A stretch of 64,000 nt of DNA from Corticium candelabrum (Eukaryota; Porifera; Homoscleromorpha; Homosclerophorida; Plakinidae). Made by a program: the position numbers and the translations under genes. Location: contig NC_085086.1 of assembly GCF_963422355.1 (NCBI RefSeq), positions 4,225,545-4,289,544 of the forward strand, written 5' to 3'. Shown here one piece after another: positions 36,287 through 48,600 of this stretch (position 1 is the stretch's first letter; every line of letters begins with the position of its first letter). The notes beneath the pieces were generated by a model. It did no database searches. It saw nothing but the letters and a program-made list of their open reading frames with translations, and had not been told where the DNA came from.

Positions 36287-38642
36287 ATGACCAACGTACC
36301 GCTGCTATTTGCTGTGACAGTTTTCTTGTTTCAACTACAACTTTCTCAAGGTATGTATTTATAATCGTTACATTACACAATTACCGTACAACCACTAATT
36401 CGTTTAGCATAGTAAGTTTTCTCAAAACGTTAACTGTTTACAAGAAAATATTTTCCTAGACTCAAAAACCTACTCTTATTCGAGTACAATTGCATTGCAT
36501 GCGCTAAAAACAAAATGATCCAAACAGTCGAGATGTTGCCAGTGGCACGTCATGCGTACGCAATTTTCTTGAATTGCAAAATGTAGAGTACGGGCTCGTT
36601 ACCATCTTAAAGTATGTAGTATAAAAGACATCAGTCTAGAAACTCATTACAATATAACTGGGTAATATAGATCAAGTTTGCTAAAAAACAATAGTGGTAA
36701 ACATTAGCGAGGATAAAACAATTTAGTATTTGGAAAGAATTAGTGCAATAGGGTAGTTTGGTTTTAAATATGCAGTTTATGCACAGTAGTTTGATTGACA
36801 TCAACATTTAATTACAGGAAATGAAATATCTTTACTATCAGCAACAGCCGAATTGAGCCCCGATACCTACACATCTGCTACAAATTCTTCTAGACATTCT
36901 AGTGCATCTGTGGCCATTGATGGAGACAACAGAAAAGGACGTGCCGGTGGATCGGAAGAGGAAATTCTGAAATGTGCATCTACGTCTTTGAAGCAAAAAT
37001 CACTAAGTAATCCGGTGAAGCATTTGTTAATAAGAATGGAAAGAGCAGAATACATCTCGTATGTAAGACTACATTTGAGAGATGGATTAAGGAGACAGCA
37101 CTTGCAGAACGGTCTAACGGTTAGTGTGGGTAACAGCCCTGACATCCAACATGCCTCGTCGTGTGGTAACAAAGCGTACAACGCCGTGCGTCATGGACAA
37201 TCGCCGTTCTTTATTTGCATGAATTCTGCACAGTACATTTGGATCGTTTTACGAAATAGTGGATTGCCACTTCAAGTATGCGAAGTACGCGCATATAGTG
37301 GTATGTACGATATTTATTGTTTGCTATGCTCGAGCACTATTTGTCAATTTGTATGCATTTTGCTATAGGTTACATGAATTTGACTGCTCCAGGTATCGCA
37401 TCATTGTCACACGGTCCATTTCAACAAGTGTCCTTTGCTACTAATGCTGTTGATGGCAATTCCGCTATTGGAAATTCAGCAGGTGACGGATTTGGAAACT
37501 GTGCTGTCAATGACATTAGTGAAAGTGAAAAAGATCAGCTTCAGTTTCTTCGTATCTCTTTGGGTCACGAGCAAGCGGTTTTGTCCGTTCGACTGCATTT
37601 GAGAGATGGAAGTCGCCGATACTCACACCAACAAGGCTTGCTTGTTGGGATAAGTAGCTCACACCGTGTACATGATTCCCAAAAACAATGTGGCTCAGCA
37701 TATGATAAAAGTCAAGGACAGTCACCAACTTTTATCTGCAAAGCTACTGGAAGTTATGTCTGGTTGACCTTGACGTCACCACATTACCTGCAAGTCTGTG
37801 AAGTAGAAGTATATGCAGGTAAATAGTATTTTATCGTTGAAGTTATTGATGTAGTACAACATGATTTCTGTAACGTTTGACTTTGCAAATCATTATAATT
37901 TTCGATTCTGTTTCTATAACAGTCGTTCGCTGCGTTTCTCTCGGTCACCCTGCAAATGGACAATATCGCATAACAAGTGACTCCGTAGGTGGAGTTTTGT
38001 CGGTTAATTGCAACCAAGGATATGCTCCGACGTCACCAAAAAATGCTACATGTCAAAGCAGTGGAAACTGGAGTCGACCAATTCCGACTTGCGAAATAGG
38101 TAAAGATTATTCAAATTATGTTGTATTCACTAGGAAATATGTGTTTCTACTACAGTTTAATCTCATTAGCTAAAAGCCATCCATATGACGGGATCGCACA
38201 ACTTACCTTCCAACCTACTGTATTCATACACCCATACACCGCTCTCAAAAAATGACCCGACTCGGAAGACATGTATCTTCCAATAAGAAAAGGACCTTTT
38301 ATAAACGTGCTGACGTCTTCGTCGACTCAATCGACGAGGATTTAGCGCAGAGTGGACTGAATGAAACACGTGTGTACGGAGATAGCTATCGTACTACGGA
38401 CAATACAACAAATAGCGGCAGGGTATACCGTTCAGCAAGAACAAATTCTATTTAGCAAGTAGGGTTAGCTATCGCAAACACGTTTAATTAAGATACCGTT
38501 GTGAGGCTCAAGATTATTAAGTAATTAGATATTATTTGTTAATTAATTTGACAACCTAAAGTGTCAATTTCGAATTTGTACGTGACTTCTGCAAGATTTT
38601 CATATTTTGAAATGTTATATTTAACCGTTTAAAGATATCGTG

Positions 38643-38728
<86 letters not shown>

Positions 38729-41700
38729 AACACCATGAACTGACAAGTCTCTTTTTGTGCTACGCGAGTTGTAAATATGACTATGAGTGCTCCTGAGCCA
38801 TGATTTGCGAATTCTAGAGGTAAATTGTGGACCTCCCCCCAATATAACATTGGGACAATATTCTGGAAATGTCTTCACGTACAAAGGAAAAGTGGAATAC
38901 AGCTGCAATAACGGCTATCACTTGGAAGGTCCCAACATCGTCGTATGTCAGCTGAATGGAGCATGGAACACAACGGACAAATTGAAGTGTAAACGTAAGA
39001 CTGTTTTTAAGTGTTTTTCTTACTGGTTAGTTACAAATGCATGCATGTAATCGTATTACTGCACGGTTTAATACGAAACAGTAGAGTGTTTGGGTATCGC
39101 AATTCTCGGAGCCAGCAGGTATCAAACTCTATATATATGCAGTTAACAATGTGACTGTTATACATATAGTGTTATTATCATATAAGCAGAAGTTAGAGCT
39201 ACAAGTATGAACGATTTTTATAAACATATTCTACTAGTTATAACTAATGTTATAGCTATTTCTATACTTTTCTACTTGTATATTTTTTATAGCGCATTGC
39301 CTTAAACCTGACAATCCACAACACGGCAGAGTAAACATTTTGACAAAAGTTGCAAATGAAAGACAGCTGGATGTTGGTACGAGCGTACAGTACGTCTGTT
39401 TTGAAAGCTACGTACGGGACGGAGACAACAGGAGAACATGTATCACATCGCTCATGTGGTCAGGAAGCGCTCCCACGTGCAGAAGTCAGATTAATGTAAC
39501 GAGTATAATTGTTATACAGTCTATAACTAGTTTAAATTATAGAGGGAGACTGTGGAAAGAGTTTTAACACCCCCAACGGTAGATGCACATCGAGTGGCAG
39601 TTATATGAACGACAGAAGAACCTGCAAATGCAATGAAGGCTACAAGTTTTCAAATTCTCTAGATAAACAACAAATTGCAACATGTGTAATAAATAAGAAC
39701 TTGGCTTCTTGGAACAAACATCTACCAAGCTGCAAACGTATAGTATTGTTGTCTAACGTATTTATCTCATCTGCAAACGTCTTTCTGCCTAGCGATAACT
39801 TGTCCTGAACTAACTGAATCAACAAATGCTTTTATGAAGTACGGAGGGAATTTCTACGGAAACGTTACAACATTTAAGTGTCCGTCGGGATTTATACTGC
39901 GAGGTTCTGATAGCATATTTTGTCAGGATGATGAAACGTGGTCGGGACCGCTACCATCGTGTATCAGTAGTAAATTCGTACACACTAATTTTCTATATCA
40001 ATAATATTGTCATTATTGTAATATCTGTTTTAGAAAAACAATGCCGTCCATTAACATTTTCAGGACATGGCACAATGCACCCCGAAAAAAAATCCAAGCC
40101 ATTTGAATACGGTCGTACTGTCTACTATAGCTGCAACAGTGGCTACATTTTAAAAGGGTCCGTATTGAGAAAATGTCAGGCATCAGGACGATGGACTGGA
40201 ACCCAACCAGTGTGTCAGCGTAAGTAAAAAACGCGCATTCATTAAAAAGATAGCTATACGTACAGATTCTAACCTTCAACAGCACTGTGCATCGCTGTCA
40301 AAACAAAAGAGTAACTACGGAGATCACAACAAAGAGATTAATGATCCCATATATATATATATATATATATATGTTTGTGAAAGTATTTCTTTCTATTGTA
40401 TGTATTGTTTACATTGCTATTAGTAAGCGATAGATCAGCGGTAACTTTACTTAATATTTAAATACTTTAATTAGTTCAATTAATGTTTATTTAGATAATT
40501 AAAATCATTGGTTACAGTACTGCAACACTCGCCTTTCTGGTATCCTTAGTTCTAAACCGTAGAATCAGAGACACAGTTGGGGTTTTGTTCGTTTTTTAAT
40601 GCATTACAGATATGTCATTTTTTGACACTACTTTAGCTGTGTGCCTTCTTTGTGTTTTTGAAATTTCTATTCTGGTGTTCGCAGCGCTGGCTGTAACAAT
40701 CTTTGGCAAAATCAAGGCAAATTAGAGGTCTGCGATAAGAGAAGACTAATCAATCTGTCGGCTAGTACTTATTGAGAGAAAATTGTCTGAGTTCTTGATA
40801 ATGAGGCAGCTATAAAGAATTTTCTTTATGTTTACAACTTAGATACAGTAAAATTTGTAAAGGGGAATGGCAGTTACAAATGCTAACATGCTGGTAAATA
40901 CTGCAACGGAAACCCTCTTTTTCCTTGCTTCTAGAGTGTGTTAAGTGTGTTACTGAAAATTGATAATTTGATTCGCTATATTAATAATAAATTGATGTAT
41001 TTAAAATCATACTCTCTCAATTTTAGGATTTTTTAATTAAGCTAATAACTAATATGCATCTATGCATGAAGAAGAAAAGCAGGCAAATAGTACAATTCCA
41101 ACTGCAAGACAGTCAATCCTTATCTGCAATATGGTTTAGCAATAAGAAATCCTGCCCTAGTCTAGCTAGAACGTTTCCAAATTTCTGCCAACTGACTTTT
41201 TACTGTTACCGTTTATATATAATTTTTGACGTGCCATATCATGCGAGTTTTTTTGGGTAACCTAAAACGTCTAGCGGTGCGTTCTTTGCGATTACGGGAT
41301 TCCGGCCGATACTTTAGCGCATGGCACGTGTTGTACGCAATTTTCAACAGAACAGATGCGGCAGCAAAGTCTAAGCTGCCCCGCTAAAGTCACATCGCTT
41401 AAAACTAACAAACCAACGCAATAATTATTACTAAGTCGTTTTCAAAACATTAGCAACGTAATTCGTTTCTGTCCTAGTTAAATTTGATAGAACTTAATTA
41501 AGTTAAACAGAAACGGCATAAGCACTATTGTAAACTACAAGAATCATAAATATTAATAGTAATAGATTCCAAAATAAGAAAAAAATATACACTTGGATTT
41601 GCAATAAATAAAAATTTTTAGTAGGATCCTCGTCGAAAACCGTTTAGCTAAGGTGTGCTCTGAGTTGTAGTTGATAAGCGATTTGAAAAAGGATGCTGTA

Positions 41701-44172
41701 ATTGCATGGGTAATAATTACGAAATGTCGATTGCTAGAGAGTTCTTAATAGTCGTCTCCGAATTTTAAAACGTATGTTAACTTTGGCACGTTAATTAAAT
41801 TATATTATTTTATGTGGCATCCATTAATCTTCCTACCTAATTTTTTTAAATTCTGGTAAAGTCATTTTCCTTGTAGCTATTTCACAAGCGTACAATAAAA
41901 GATGATAGCTACATTGCCAACAAATGCAAAATCTCTGCATGGGAACGGAATTGCATTATCACTGCCTCGCACGAATACTAAAGTTTTAGCTGGTTTGTCG
42001 TGACACATTGAAAATTAGCCATTCAGAGAGGCTAAACAACATGGCAAACAGTGGCGTAGATCTTTGTTGTCCAATGTGGGTTTCAGATAATACGGTTATT
42101 TATTGTCTTTCTAATGGATCTGACTTGACAGACTGCAGCCTCTGCCAACATTTTAATAACAGCTTAATCTGACAGTTTGCAAGATTTATTCAAAAATGAG
42201 TAACTCAAAAAGTAATCAGGAGCGCTGAATTAAAAGTATGAGAAAGTTTCTAGGCAAAGTAAAAACATGCCAGCGTATTTATGTCTCTTACTAATAATTT
42301 GGCCACGATACCACCATTGCATGAGACTTGGCAGAAAGAGTTGATCTAATTGATGAAAATGACACTTTTGCGGTCGTCACAGACAAAGCTAGGAGGCTAA
42401 ATTAGAGAAAAATTACATCCCGACCCTAAGGTAACCATTAACGCCAAAATAGCGACTGATCCTGAAACTATTTTAATTAACATGTATTAGTACCGTTAAT
42501 AAATTTGGCTCCTTACCCTACAAAGCCTCGCCACTAATCCGTAGTACAAGAATTTAGTTAACTGAACGTAAACCTACAGTTGAATATACGTCTAGATATT
42601 TTCTAATCTTTGTACTAACTTACTTAATTAATCAATTGTTTGTGCGTACAATCAAAGTATCTTATACTTTATAAAGTATATGTATTCTTTCTACTAGACG
42701 CGTGCGCAATGGTTAATTGCGCAGCGGCTGAAAAGTGCGAATTTAACAGCAAAACAAAAGCAGGGGAATGTCGGTGTTTGGAGAGAACTGACTGTCCTTC
42801 CGATCGTGATCAAGTTTGTGGATCTGACGGCGTTACGTACCTGAACGACTGCGTAATGAAAGTGTCAGCCTGTCGAGAGAACAAGAACGTTAGCAGTGTA
42901 GGAGAGAGAGACTGTCTTTTTGGTATGATCATACGATAGTTTCAGAGCAACATCGCGAGTTTACTAATTTTGTCTTATGTGGCTTAGCTGGGAAGTGCAG
43001 CGGTTCTAAACCTGCGTCACCCGATGGCGTCACATGTAGAGCGCACATATTTAAATACTGGTTCAACAAGAATACCGGGCAGTGTGAACAATTTGCCTAC
43101 GGAGGATGCTATGAAGGAAGGAACCACTTTTACACTCAAGACGACTGCGAAACCGCATGCATTAATGGTATGCATGACTACTCTAGATCTAGCATGCCTA
43201 GCCTGCATTGCGTGTAAAGTTTCCTCATTATTTAGATATAAGTAACAAATAAATACGTTGCATGATAGACATTGCATGCAATATCATCAGATAGTCTAAG
43301 ATTTTATTAATTAATGTATCATCATTTATTCTATTTTTGGTATAACTCATGTTTGGTCAAGCTGTGGCTAGCTTGTTTTAGTTGTCATACACTTATATAC
43401 AGTTTCAGACATTGCTCAGATTGCATATGTCGATTTACACGTGCATGTGAATGCACCGTTTGTGTGTCACATACAATCAACAGGTTTTACCGTACAATGG
43501 TATATCAAATGTTCTATGTAACATAGCTGTTGCTGATTCTATACCTCCCTAGACGAGATTTGTAAACTACCACTTGATGTCGGAAAATGCAATTTTCAAA
43601 ACAAAACTAGATGGTATTACAACCCTTCATCTGAGAAGTGTAAACCATTTCAGTACGGAGGATGTTTTGGTAACGAGAATCATTTTGCAAGCCAAAATCA
43701 ATGTCGGAAAAAATGTATGTCACATGTTAAATTATTATGACAGGTTGTCTTGATTGATCGTATATTGCAGGTTGCGAATGTCCCACAAAAATCGCGAAAA
43801 AAATTGCAAGCAAACAGAACGACGCGCGTAAATACCTTACATTATTATTCTGTCATAAGCTTGCGTATTAACTGTATTTCATTAGTCATTGTTATTCGCG
43901 TTAAATCGCCAAAGTTAACTGATGGCAAGAAAGTCACATATGAAGTCAAAGTGTCGGATATTTGCAAATCGAACAGTGGGGCGCCCAGATGGCTCAAAGC
44001 TGGAAACCTCCTTACTTTGTCTGTAAACGAAGAGCAGAACAATGATATCAGCTGCCTCTGTCCAAATTTAGTGAGCGGAAGATCGTACAGAATGGGAGTC
44101 AATTTGGGATCCACTTCTAAAACGATTGAACTACCGATGTCGTTTTACCTAAAAGTGGGAACTACATGCTAA
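36287..44172 (+). CDS. Secreted lectin-sushi-Kazal-Kunitz-NTR protein, 14 exons
   Basis: Coding exons: 36287-36350, 36818-37300, 37369-37818, 37923-38099, 38818-38994, 39293-39484, 39543-39737, 39793-39966, 40034-40219, 42698-42922, 42988-43167, 43553-43714, 43771-43827, 43886-44172. All junctions are GT-AG, every intron is phase 1, and the sum is 3009 nt, giving 1002 residues plus stop. The start is chosen because it gives a typical signal peptide ([20 protein letters not shown]). Then: two fucolectin/tachylectin-4/pentraxin-1-type galactose-binding domains (residues about 22-182 and 183-332, both with VRLHLRDG and VCEV); six sushi modules (333-391, 392-450, 451-514, 515-579, 580-637, 638-699); a follistatin/Kazal module (700-774); two Kunitz domains (775-834, 835-888); and a netrin-like NTR domain (889-1002). 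A secreted carbohydrate-binding protease-inhibitor or matrix/innate-defence protein is inferred. The C-terminal order Kazal-Kunitz-Kunitz-NTR matches WFIKKN proteins without the WAP and Ig domains. Confidence 0.9.
36818..37818 (+). other. Two FTP-type lectin domains (exons 2-3)
   Basis: Each exon encodes one whole domain. Both have an N-terminal DG turn (VAIDGDN, NAVDGNS), the core [10 protein letters not shown] followed by a QNG/QQG-LxVx(G) strand, a Cys pair around the loop, and a C-terminal LQVCEVxxY strand. This matches the F-type/FTP fold, which typically binds fucose or galactose with calcium. I cannot verify the sugar-binding His/Arg set by eye. Confidence 0.78.
37923..40219 (+). other. 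Six sushi (CCP) modules, one per exon
   Basis: Exons 4-9 each encode about 58-65 residues with the four-Cys-plus-Trp sushi pattern: [10 protein letters not shown]...[19 protein letters not shown]...[20 protein letters not shown]...[19 protein letters not shown]...[19 protein letters not shown]...TWSGPLPSC and [10 protein letters not shown]...RWTGTQPVC. The fourth (exon 7) has two extra cysteines (CKC) and is atypical. Sushi strings usually bind proteins or glycans at the cell surface or in complement-like systems. Confidence 0.88.
38646..38724. repeat. (CA)n microsatellite in intron 4
   Basis: Run of about 79 bp between exons 4 and 5 of the secreted-protein gene. Confidence 0.97.
40220..42697 (+). 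other. Long intron 9, nothing coding seen
   Basis: 2.5 kb, by far the longest intron of the gene, AT-rich with a short (TA)n run at 40349-40372. It separates the lectin/sushi half from the Kazal/Kunitz/NTR half, so the two halves could also be separate transcripts. Confidence 0.6.
42698..43714 (+). other. Follistatin/Kazal module and two Kunitz domains
   Basis: Exon 10 carries a follistatin-like EGF piece ([14 protein letters not shown]) and a Kazal core ([13 protein letters not shown]). Exons 11 and 12 are Kunitz domains, each with six cysteines and the WF-N/WYYN and YGGC signatures. The predicted P1 residue is Arg in the first (TCRA), fitting a trypsin-like target, but Asn in the second (KCNF), which is unusual. 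Confidence 0.88.
43771..44172 (+). other. NTR (netrin-like) C-terminal domain
   Basis: Exons 13-14 begin CCECP and contain [22 protein letters not shown] and a final Cys two residues... at the very C-terminus (VGTTC). The Cys spacing and strand pattern are those of NTR/C345C domains, which in TIMPs and WFIKKN proteins bind proteases or growth factors. Confidence 0.75.
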
Positions 44173-44895
44173 CATCCACAACGGATGTGTTGGAACTACA
44201 ACTAGTTTAAGACTGACTGCATCAATTTTTCTTTGTGTTTGTATAACTAGTGTGTTTGCATAGACAGTGAAAGCTGAAGCAACCACTTGATAGCTAACAT
44301 AGAAAAAATTTCATTGTTAGAGACAGAAAATTAGATTTTCTGAATTCTGTGTGTATGTGACTGCACTTTTGTAGATTTGCAGTTTCTAGTGAACACGTAC
44401 AGTCTGAGCGTGAAGCGCCTGACAGAGGAACCCGACATCTGTGCATGCTGTCAGAGGTGTATGTGCATGATTGACGATGTGCGTACCCATCTAGTTAGAT
44501 ACTGTGATACTGTGTTTTACGTAGTTTGACACTAAAAGCGACATGTGTTTAATTAATTGTTTCCTTTTAAAATTATTTATAAATAGGTATATACGTACGC
44601 CCCAATATCTGCTACATAATTAAGATAGTATGTAGCTTCTCTATAGTTTAGTTCTATCAGGTACTTTTTCTGGGTGTACTAGTCACGTGACTTTGCAGCT
44701 CTCATTACTTACTCGGGCGTGCGACAGCTTACCCCTTTCACGTGGTCACTACAAAATCGGTAATGTGAAATCACCAGTTCCAAAAATCAGTGAGCTGTTA
44801 GATGGCTATGGCGCTGGCAATCTATCGGTGGCTTTGCTGGTCTTGCTACAATAATTTCATACTGATTCAGATGTCGGACGAGTTCACACTTCTGT
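44173..44895. other. No supported gene
   Basis: Sequence downstream of the secreted gene, up to the truncated LINE. A frame at 44802-44984 partly overlaps LINE-like coding. Confidence 0.4.
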
Positions 44896-46081
44896 TTATG
44901 GTACTGAACTGTTGGGATCTCACATTGTTGGTCCAGAGGATTTATTTATCAAGTAATTTGGTAGTCGTGTGGATAAGGTTTTAGAAGCTCAAAGTATATT
45001 ATCAGAATAGGAGAATTTGCAGGTAGCAATTCAGTTACTACAGAGTTGTCTAAGCGTTTTGCAATTAAACCACCTACTTCGAACCATTCCTGGTCACTTT
45101 ATTATTGAACAGCTTTCTCGTTTTGATTCTGGCTGGAGACATTCACTATGTCAAATAACCAATTCGTCTATTCCGGATCCAGCTTGGATGCAAGCAACTC
45201 TGCCTCTACGATTCGGAGGTTTAGGTTTACGAATTGTCTTGGAATCATCATCAGCTGCCTTTCTAGGCAGTTGCAACGCTACACGTGACCTGGTTCAGCG
45301 TTTGTTAGAAGCAGGAAGTTCTAGAAATGTTTACACTTTGGATTCGATAATTTGTGTATCAGTCAAAGCTCTTTTTCTCAAACTTGAACATTGTCGGGTG
45401 AAATTAGGAAAAGAAAAAGATTTTCTGTACAACTTGAAAATCCTATAGGCACTAATGAGCCTGCCTTTCTTACTTCAACGCAAAAGGCACTACAGTTGCA
45501 GCTGGATGTCATTCATTTTCAGTCTCTTAAGGACATGAGCAGTATGAGAGACAGAGCAAGGCTTAATACCATCTTTTCCGCTTATGCTGGAGCATAGCTG
45601 AGTGCAGTCCCAACCCAAATCTTGACCTGTCCATGCTTCAACATGAGTTCATTATTTCCATCATAATTTGGCTTGGCATTCCTCTGTTTCCGGATTCTCC
45701 TGACTCGCTCAGATGTGTTTGTGGCAGTGTCATCGACTCTCATGGAGACTAGTTGCTGGGTTGTGGTTACGATTCAGCTCTTAATTTATAGCAGACGTCA
45801 GGATGCTATATGTGACATTATTTGGCATGCCTTATTGAGAGACAATTAACAAAGCAGCCAGGAGAGAACAGATATGTTCTAGTAACTCTAAGGCTCGTCC
45901 TGGTGACATTTTCATCCAGACTTTGTTGATGGCAGTCCTGCTTTCTTTGACGTAACAGTTCGTAACACTGTCCACGTAGGTACGTATGTGAAGCTACAGA
46001 AATGGCTGGAGCCGCTGCAAGGGCAGGAGAATTGGAAAAGGATTACAAACACGAGCAATCGGTATTAAAATGTGGAGGACT
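44896..46081 (+). pseudogene. LINE relic, 5'-truncated (RT thumb and endonuclease)
   Basis: Plus-strand fragments in order: ELLGSHIVGPEDLF (segment after the RT active site), GGLGLRIVLESSSAAFLGSC (45,200-45,270), AWLSAVPNPNLGL-like and CVCGSVIDSHGDHLLGC (about 45,590-45,770), then the start of a restriction-like endonuclease, RPGDIFHPDFVDG and AFFDVTVRN (45,895-45,980), up to VLKCGGL at the edge of the hAT. It is a different subfamily from the 6-14.5 kb LINE. Several frame changes. Confidence 0.8.
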
Positions 46082-46212
46082 CAGGCGCGGATCCGGAGCC
46101 CCAAGATGGGGGGTGCACAAGTAATATCAATAAAAGTGTATTTGATATTAACAGAAACTCCACCTACAGAAGCTCATTAGTTATGAAACGGCACTACGCC
46201 ATAAACTGCCAA

Positions 46213-48600
46213 TTAGCCATCTGAGATATTGATCAGTTCCATCTTTCGAGAATGTTTTCTGGCAAAAACACTGATGACTTCCTCGTAGTCTATTTCCATA
46301 GGGTAGTGAAAATGTAGCAAGGCGAGACCGTTAAGTCTTGTCTGCCCCATTGTGGAACGCAGGTAAGTTTTAAGTCGTCGTAGTCCACTTATGCTGCGCT
46401 CGCAACTACAAGTGGTTACCGGTAGTGTGCAAATAATTCTCAAGAGTGTATTTACATTTGGGAAATATGTATACTGTTCATCTGAACCGGCTGCTAGAGC
46501 TTGCTGCGGAGTTGAGGGCAAGTCTACAATTTCGAAACCCTGCCAGTAAACGTTCCAACATACCAGCTCCTCGTCAAAAGTCGCAGGACTAGGGAGATCC
46601 GTCTGGTAAAACGCTCCAAGCTCTTCAGCGTGTCTTTTCCAGAAGGGGGCTGTACGCATAGCGAGAGGTACAAGGCTTGGGCCAAGCACTGACTTCTTCT
46701 GCGTGTCAGAAAGTCGTTCCCTGAACAGCACAAACAAAAGAGATCGTCAAGGTACCACCAACATTTGTGTTAATTAAACACTTACTTCATTTGACCAAGA
46801 AAGTGATCTAAAAACGGAATAGCAATAGTCCTTCTAAAGTACTCTTCTGCCGTCTCTGCTGAAACATTTGCACGATTCCTTTGTCTACCACAACGTCGGG
46901 GTAAGGACGGATCATAGTCCGACTCCCCTACAGCTTCACGAACTTTTTCAGCCGCATATTTGAACCATCGGTCACTGTATTCCGACACATTGTCCCTGAA
47001 ATGCTGCAGCCCTTGGCAAGTCATGTCTACATCTTTATACACTTTACTTAAGTCTATAGAGGACGATTGTAGCTTGACACTAAGACCCTTTACAATAGAC
47101 ATCACTTTGAACATAGCTGTGAAAGCCATCACAAACTCAACTGACTTATACAATGGAGAAGGGTAGTAGCATCTGTGACGGTTTCTCTGTTCCATCCAGT
47201 AGAAGAATCCTTGATGTCTTCAAATACTACTATGAGAGTTGCAAATAGTTGGTCAAAGTTCTCTAGAGCATCGTGTGTTTGAATCCAGCGCGTTTTACAA
47301 AGCCCTAGAAGTTTCGTTCTCCTTGGGGCCTGATCCTGGCCTTGCTCACAAATTTTCTTCTCCAGGAAGGCCTGCCGCTTTGGTGAATATTTAAAAAAGT
47401 CAGCTACTTTGGTTATAACTCCCATGGCATTTCTTACTGCTGGTATTTTACAAGCTTCTACAATGACCAAATTAAGCTTATGGGATGCACAATGTACATA
47501 CACTGCCTTGGGAAACTCTGCCTGAATTTTAGCCTTGACACCCCTGAGATTTCCGGCCATGTTCCCAGCACCATCGTAACCCTGTCCTCTGAGGAAGTCA
47601 GCATCTAACCCATATCGCCTTATTGTGTCAAGTATCAAAGAGGCTAAGGCTTCACCAGAGATGCCCTCTTCACAAGAAAAAAATCCGATAAACTCTTCTT
47701 TCAATTCAAATTGAACATCAACGTATCTGATGACCAGACTCAACTGCTCGATATTTGAACAGTCAGCTGCTTCATCTGCTAGTACGGCAAAATACTTGCC
47801 TTTGGAGACTTCATACACAATCTTCTCTCTGATCCAGTTGCCTATGATATCAATCAAGTCATTCTGGATTGTTTTTGATCGATATAGCGCGTTCTTTGGC
47901 GCAGACATGAAGTGTTCTTGTAGTTCTTTGTTGCCAGAATCAAGTCGAAAGTCAAGCAGGGCTTGGAAATTTCCAGGATTATGACAAGTTTCAGCTATCC
48001 ACTTGCTGTCATCTGTATGGCCTCTGAAAGGAATATTTTGCTTACCAAGGAAGACTATGGTCTTCACTATTGAGCGCAGTATCGACCTGTTCTTACACAC
48101 TCTCTTAGCAACAGCCGTCTGTGCTTCCTGAATAACTGGCAATCGTATCTGCTTCATTCTGGCAGTGAATTCAGCCAGAGCTACCAGGGCATCTCTGTGA
48201 TACTGACAAGATCCATGATCTTTGAGCAGCGTCGTGGCCTTGTAGAACTCAGTGAGAGGCCAAGACATCAATGCTCCTACATTCTCCGGTCGCAAAACAG
48301 CAGACACGGGGCACAGAATCCACCATTGCAGTGCTTCGAATAGCGTAGCCATGAATACTTCTTTAGCCATGTTTGTTGAAAGCTACGCTTTTTCTTCCCA
48401 TGCTCTTCGACCAAAGGGTATACAAAATCATCGCTTGGCTGATCAATATTTTGGAGTAGATTAAACCTGAAACAAGTTGATATCAATTAATCTTACTTGT
48501 CTCAAAGAACATTTACGTAGATACCTGTCAGATGATGAGAGCTCTTGCAAACGTTAGACCTCGTAGGGACGATTTCAGCAGCTTAGACCCAACTCACCAA
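46213..48600 (-). pseudogene. hAT A transposase (TTF finger, DUF4371, dimerisation), decayed
   Basis: Exon ending at 48525 joins across a 58-nt intron to 48466 (FNLLQNIDQPSDDFVYP). The TTF finger follows (WLKKYSWLRYSKHCNGGFCAPC). The core has VLADEAADCSNIEQL (first Asp; the family Thr is Ala), GQGYDGAGNMAG (second Asp) and CKTRWIQTHDAL. A 65-nt intron (46721-46785) leads to the last exon with TTCSCERSISGLRRLKTYL, the hAT dimerisation segment. Frame changes near 48300 and 47140 and a stop in the first exon make it non-functional. Confidence 0.85.

Noticed and set aside
38252..38455. 67-codon frame between sushi exons 4 and 5
   Set aside because: It lies in an intron, would break the uniform phase-1 pattern and lacks cysteines.
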